DNA of 8,882 nt from an uncultured beta proteobacterium. Its GTDB lineage: Bacteria; Pseudomonadota; Gammaproteobacteria; Burkholderiales; Burkholderiaceae_C. The stretch lies in contig CAISLL010000229.1 in the NCBI GenBank assembly GCA_903886165.1, forward strand, positions 1 to 8,882, written 5' to 3'. Of this stretch, positions 5,924-8,882 are shown piece after piece. The first letter of the stretch is position 1, and every line of letters begins with the position of its first letter. The position numbers and the translations under genes were made by a program. The notes below the pieces were generated by a model. The model saw only the letters and a program-made list of their open reading frames with translations, searched no databases and was not told the origin of the DNA.

Positions 5924-6346
5924 TTATTTCTGGGCCAACACCGCGATGGTGATGCGTGACACGCAGGTGGGCTCACCGGCATCGTTGACCATGTCGATTT
6001 GCCAGACTTGGGTGCTGCGTCCAATGTGCACCGGCCGGGTGGTGCCGGTGACCCAGCCGCTTTTTGCACCGCGCAAATGGTTGGCATTGATGTCCAGCCC
6101 GACGGCCTGGTGGCCTGGCGCGCAGGCGTGGTTGGCCGCTGCCGAACCCAGTGTTTCAGCCAGCACCACACTGACGCCACCATGCAGCAGGCCAAAGGGC
6201 TGGCGCGTGTGTGCGTCCACCGGCACACGGGCGGTGATGAAATCGTCACCCACTTCCAGAAATTCAATCCCAAGATGCGACACCGCCGTGTTGAGGCTGG
6301 TGCGGGTGAGTTCGGCCACCGAGATTGCTTGCTGCCAGATGCGCAT
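5924..6346 (-). CDS. hotdog-fold acyl-CoA thioesterase, MenI/YdiI-like (PaaI family)
   Basis: Protein of 140 residues. It resembles E. coli YdiI/MenI along its length: N-terminal IW-----I, HLGIEFLEVGDDFITARVPV (24-43), the signature RQPFGLLHGGVSVVLAETLG (48-67) with H55-G56-G57 and the catalytic glutamate E64, then VGLDINANHLR (82-92), G-V-G and the QVWQI strand (113-117), and a C-terminal SRITIAVL. These soluble enzymes hydrolyse acyl- or aryl-CoA thioesters. E. coli MenI acts on DHNA-CoA in menaquinone synthesis, but no men genes are near and many Comamonadaceae use ubiquinone, so a general CoA-ester clearing role is as likely; the substrate is open. The start at 6346 has only a weak GGA signal. 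A good extended -10 element lies just upstream. The gene is divergent from the MBL hydrolase gene with about 150 bp between them. Confidence 0.9.
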   Translation of the reverse strand: MRIWQQAISVAELTRTSLNTAVSHLGIEFLEVGDDFITARVPVDAHTRQPFGLLHGGVSVVLAETLGSAAANHACAPGHQAVGLDINANHLRGAKSGWVTGTTRPVHIGRSTQVWQIDMVNDAGEPTCVSRITIAVLAQK

Positions 6347-6375
6347 GAAGGTTTTCCAAAAACAGTGTGGTCCCC

Positions 6376-6384
6376 ACTATAGCA
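6376..6384 (-). promoter_or_regulatory. extended -10 promoter element for the thioesterase gene
   Basis: On the minus strand the sequence reads TGC-TATAGT, a TGN motif directly before a -10 hexamer with one mismatch. It lies about 30 nt before ATG 6346, leaving a short leader. No clear -35 is present, which extended -10 promoters tolerate. Confidence 0.4.
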
Positions 6385-6495
6385 AGTGCAGCTGTGTCGC
6401 CTGGCAGCAGCTACCATGCGGTTCTGATTTTTTTCCTGGTGGTGCACCGGTTGCCTGCCACCGCAAGATAACCGAGCACAGAGAGATACCCAAAG

Positions 6496-7134
6496 ATGTT
6501 TTGTTACCTCACCGTTCCCGTCACCGCGTTCGCGCAAAACTGTTCACTGGTCTGGTGCGACCAGACCCTGAAAGCCGCTGTGATTGACCCCGGTGGCGAC
6601 CTGGATCTGTTGCTTGCTGAAGTGGCCCGGTTGGGTTTAAAGCTGGAGCAAATCTGGCTGACCCATGCCCACATTGACCACGCCGGTGGCACCGGCGAGT
6701 TGGCCGGGAAGCTCGGCCTGCCCATCATCGGCCCGCACGAGGCCGACCAATTCTGGATTGACGCCTTGCCCGAACAAAGCAAGATGTTTGGCTTTCCGCC
6801 CGCCAAATCCTTCAAGCCAACACGTTGGCTGCATGACGGTGACAGCGTGACGGTTGGTGAATGCACACTGATGGTGCGGCACTGCCCGGGCCACACGCCC
6901 GGCCATGTGGTGTTTTACAGTGCAGAGGCCAAACGGGCCTTTGTCGGGGATGTGCTGTTTGCCGGATCCATTGGCCGCACCGATTTTCCGCAAGGCGACC
7001 ATGACACCCTGATTGCCAGCATCAAAAACCGTCTGTGGCCGATGGGCGACGACACCGTGTTCATTCCTGGCCACGGCCCCGAAAGCAGCTTTGGGCGGGA
7101 GCGGCGCAGCAACCCCTATGTGGCGGACCGGTGA
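6496..7134 (+). CDS. MBL-fold metallohydrolase, YcbL/glyoxalase II-like
   Basis: Protein of 212 residues with a complete dinuclear metal site of the metallo-beta-lactamase superfamily: THAHIDHAGG (H57, H59, D61, H62), PGHTPGH (H133), FVGDVLFAGSIGRTDFP (D152) and PGHGP (H193). The N-terminal part (Q14-N15-C16 and VIDPGGD at 29-35) and the GSIGRTDFPQGD run (157-168) are characteristic of YcbL-type glyoxalase II homologues, and the length fits that single-domain class, which lacks the extra C-terminal domain of true GloB. YcbL proteins hydrolyse thioesters such as S-lactoylglutathione in vitro; the physiological substrate is uncertain. It is cytoplasmic: the hydrophobic start is part of the first beta strand, not a signal peptide. 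GAGAGA at 6481-6486, 9 nt before the ATG, supports the start. It is divergent from the thioesterase; the ModA-like gene follows after about 80 bp. Confidence 0.92.
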   Translation: MFCYLTVPVTAFAQNCSLVWCDQTLKAAVIDPGGDLDLLLAEVARLGLKLEQIWLTHAHIDHAGGTGELAGKLGLPIIGPHEADQFWIDALPEQSKMFGFPPAKSFKPTRWLHDGDSVTVGECTLMVRHCPGHTPGHVVFYSAEAKRAFVGDVLFAGSIGRTDFPQGDHDTLIASIKNRLWPMGDDTVFIPGHGPESSFGRERRSNPYVADR

Positions 7135-7214
7135 CGGTCCTGGCACAGATTTACGCGCGGTGACAGTCGTCGGTTTGGCGTGTCGCAGGATGAGGCTATG
7201 TCAAAATATTGCGG

Positions 7215-7709
7215 ATGAACACTATCCACTTCCCTCATGATTGCGTTAGCAGCTGGCGCAAATCAGCCCATCGTTTCACCTTGCTGGCCGCTTGCTGGAG
7301 CTTTTCAATAGCCGCAGCGGCTGCAGAGGTCAAGGTGCTCAGCGCAGAGGCTTTCATGCCAGTGGTCACCGCTATGGCGCCCACGTTCGAGAAGCGCACA
7401 GGGGACAAATTGGTGGTGGTGAAGGACACCGTCGCCGGAGTTGACAAGCGCATCCGCGATGGCCAAGACTTTGATCTGGTTATCCTGCCGCCAGCAATGC
7501 TTGAGGCGCTCGGCAAGCAAGATGTGATTTCCGCCGGTTCCATCACTCTGCTCGCCAAGGTCGTGGCGGGCAAGCAAAACGGCACTGTCTACGCCGGTGC
7601 TCTCGCGTCCTGGGCGGCTGAATCCCATCCCGCGTTGTCATTGCTCATCTTGCTGGCCAGCGAGGACACACAACTAACGCTCAAAGACAAGGGCATGGCA
7701 GCACCGTAA
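7215..7709 (+). CDS. ModA-like periplasmic substrate-binding protein with internal deletion
   Basis: Protein of 164 residues from ATG 7215 (a TTG two codons earlier is possible). A long basic N-terminus and hydrophobic stretch end in SIAAAAA before EVKVLSAEAF, a clear signal peptide. Residues 39-115 look like the first lobe of molybdate/ModA-type ABC binding proteins: VKVLSAEAFMPVVTAMAPTF, a G-D-K-LVVVKDT segment, and DFDLVILPPAMLEALGKQDV. After AGSITLLAKVV the sequence passes directly to NGTVYAGALA, then HPALSLLILLASEDTQLTLKDKGMAAP, which is what the last 45 residues of this family look like (LQNYTVYAAGV... AKALIDFLTSPEA...LKAKGMEP). About 80-100 residues of the usual ~250, most of the second lobe, are therefore missing, with the join near 7557-7581. 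The reading frame stays open. It is unlikely to bind a normal oxyanion ligand. No permease or ATPase partner gene is visible. It could equally be called a pseudogene. Confidence 0.72.
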   Translation: MNTIHFPHDCVSSWRKSAHRFTLLAACWSFSIAAAAAEVKVLSAEAFMPVVTAMAPTFEKRTGDKLVVVKDTVAGVDKRIRDGQDFDLVILPPAMLEALGKQDVISAGSITLLAKVVAGKQNGTVYAGALASWAAESHPALSLLILLASEDTQLTLKDKGMAAP

Positions 7710-7804
7710 CCTGTGGTTTGCACCTTGCTGAATCACGATGCGGGCGCGTGTTTGGAGACATTCGTCAGTCCGCAGCTTGCAGCGAAGCAAAAATTTTTGA
7801 CGCA

Positions 7805-7832
7805 AAAAAGCCCGGGCGATGCCGGGCTTTTT
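7805..7832. terminator. bidirectional rho-independent terminator
   Basis: AAAAAGCCCGG (7805-7815), loop GCGATG (7816-7821), CCGGGCTTTTT (7822-7832) form a perfect G+C-rich stem flanked by A and T runs. It can stop both the ModA-like transcript (+), 95 nt past its stop, and the dctM transcript (-), about 20 nt past its stop. Confidence 0.9.
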
Positions 7833-7852
7833 CAGCGGTTGGGAAGCAATGG

Positions 7853-8882
7853 CTACATCACGCCCAACATGCGCGGGAACCACAAGCTCAGGCCCGGCCA
7901 GTAGGTGACCACAACCAGGAAACCCAGCATCGACAGCAGCCAAGGCCAGACCGCCACGGTGAGTTCGGTGATACCCATCTTGGTGATGCCCGACGCCACA
8001 TACAGGTTAAGCCCCACCGGTGGGTGGCACATGCCCACTTCCATGTTCACCACCATGATGATGCCAAAGTGCACCGGGTCAATGCCCAGTTTCATGGCGA
8101 CCGGGAACAAAATGGGCGCGAAGATCAGCACGATGGAGGACGGCTCCATGAAGTTTCCTGCCAGCAGCAGGATCACGTTCACCGCCAGCAGGAAGGTGAT
8201 CGGGCCCAGGCCGTTGCCTATCATCCAGTCGGCCAGGGCCTGCGGGATGTTTTCGTTGGTCATGATGAAACTGAACAGCACCGCGTTGGTGATGATGTAC
8301 AGCAGCATGGCCGACATGTTGGCGGAGTTCAGCAGCACACGTGGCACGTCCTTGAGGCCCATGTCCTTGTAGACAAACACCGCCACAATGAACGCATACA
8401 CCGCACTCATGGCCGCCGCTTCCGTTGGTGTGAACATGCCGGTGTAGATACCACCCATCACGATCACGATCAGCAACAAGCCCCAGGCCGATGCCTTGAA
8501 GGTCTTGAAACGCTCGGCCCAGGTGGCCTTGGGCAGGCGCGGGTAGTTGAATTTTTTAGCGCGGTACCAGGTGACGCCACCCAGGACTGCCGCCAGTGCC
8601 AGACCCGGCACCACACCGGCCATGAACAGGGCGCCGACCGAGGTGTTGGTGGCCACCGAATACATCACCATCACGATGCTTGGCGGAATCAGGATGCCCA
8701 GTGCGCCGGAGGTGGTGATGACACCCGCACCAAAACTTTTCGGGAAACCCGCTTTCACCATGGCTGGCAGCAAGATCGAGCCGATCGCCACCACCGTGGC
8801 CGGGCTGGAACCCGACACTGCGGCGAACAAGGCGCAACCCAACACACCAGACAAACCCAAGCCGCCGTACCAGTGGCCGACC
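7853..8882 (-). CDS. dctM: TRAP transporter large permease subunit DctM (N-terminus outside window)
   Basis: The minus-strand frame is open from the window edge to TAG at 7853-7855, giving 342 residues; about 85-90 N-terminal residues of the usual ~430 lie beyond 8882. The TTG at 8860 is internal, because the frame reads on upstream as VGHWYGG, as expected for the family. It is the large membrane subunit of a tripartite ATP-independent periplasmic transporter, which imports carboxylates with Na+ or H+ using a periplasmic DctP protein and the small DctQ subunit. Evidence: repeated long hydrophobic helices, SGSSPATVVAIGSILLPAM, GALGILIPPSIVMVMY, FTPTEAAAMSAVYAF, GNFMEPSSIVLIFAPILFP, and NMEVGMCHPPVGLNLYVASG. 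The substrate is not readable; C4-dicarboxylates are the best-known case. dctQ and dctP would be expected upstream on this strand, outside the window. The bidirectional terminator marks it as the last gene of its operon. Confidence 0.94.
   Translation of the reverse strand, partial: VGHWYGGLGLSGVLGCALFAAVSGSSPATVVAIGSILLPAMVKAGFPKSFGAGVITTSGALGILIPPSIVMVMYSVATNTSVGALFMAGVVPGLALAAVLGGVTWYRAKKFNYPRLPKATWAERFKTFKASAWGLLLIVIVMGGIYTGMFTPTEAAAMSAVYAFIVAVFVYKDMGLKDVPRVLLNSANMSAMLLYIITNAVLFSFIMTNENIPQALADWMIGNGLGPITFLLAVNVILLLAGNFMEPSSIVLIFAPILFPVAMKLGIDPVHFGIIMVVNMEVGMCHPPVGLNLYVASGITKMGITELTVAVWPWLLSMLGFLVVVTYWPGLSLWFPRMLGVM

Noticed and set aside
5905..5925. AATTAC / GTAATT dyad as a terminator for the thioesterase gene
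   Set aside because: The stem is only 6 A+T-rich pairs with a 9-nt loop, overlaps the stop codon and lacks a following T run on the minus strand.
5685..6587. 300-codon open frame on the + strand crossing ydcH, the AT-rich gap and the thioesterase
   Set aside because: It runs through two well-supported minus-strand genes and an intergenic region and has no family resemblance.

Overview
The window looks like chromosomal DNA of a betaproteobacterium, most likely a member of the Comamonadaceae (Rhodoferax/Polaromonas-like). This is inferred from the moderately high G+C content, the TRAP transporter, the FAD-linked lactate/glycolate-type oxidase, the PduO-type adenosyltransferase next to it and the style of the proteins. 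No marker gene fixes the genus.

Layout. Positions 1-437 hold the trailer-side end of a CRISPR array: the last 8 bases of one repeat, six identical 37-nt repeats and six spacers of 33-37 nt. A decayed terminal repeat may follow at 472. The repeat tail GGATTGAAAC puts the leader and any cas genes to the left, outside the window. Next comes an exported SOUL-type heme-binding protein (+). Its 3' end overlaps a convergent two-gene unit (-): an FAD-linked D-lactate/glycolate-type dehydrogenase followed by a small FMN-binding (PPOX-fold) protein. Divergent from that unit is a REC-REC-histidine kinase protein (+), followed 29 nt later by a PduO-type ATP:cob(I)alamin adenosyltransferase. A relic of an AAA+ ATPase (DUF4143 type) lies at 5409-5551 (-), directly behind a small YdcH-family gene (-). 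An AT-rich stretch separates ydcH from a MenI/YdiI-like hotdog thioesterase (-). Divergent from the thioesterase is a YcbL/glyoxalase-II-like MBL hydrolase (+), then a ModA-like periplasmic binding protein that appears to lack its middle (+). A strong bidirectional terminator at 7805-7832 separates it from a dctM TRAP permease (-), whose N-terminus is cut off by the window end.

How the genes relate. Most are ordinary housekeeping or metabolic genes without one shared pathway. The likely transcription units are oxidase + PPOX protein and kinase + adenosyltransferase.

The most unusual observation is in the array. The first visible spacer (9-43) and the last well-defined one (367-400) are reverse complements of each other over 28 nt with one mismatch, so the array sampled the same target site twice, on opposite strands and from two sequence variants. 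The next most notable points are the apparent in-frame internal deletion in the ModA-like protein and the AAA+ ATPase relic.
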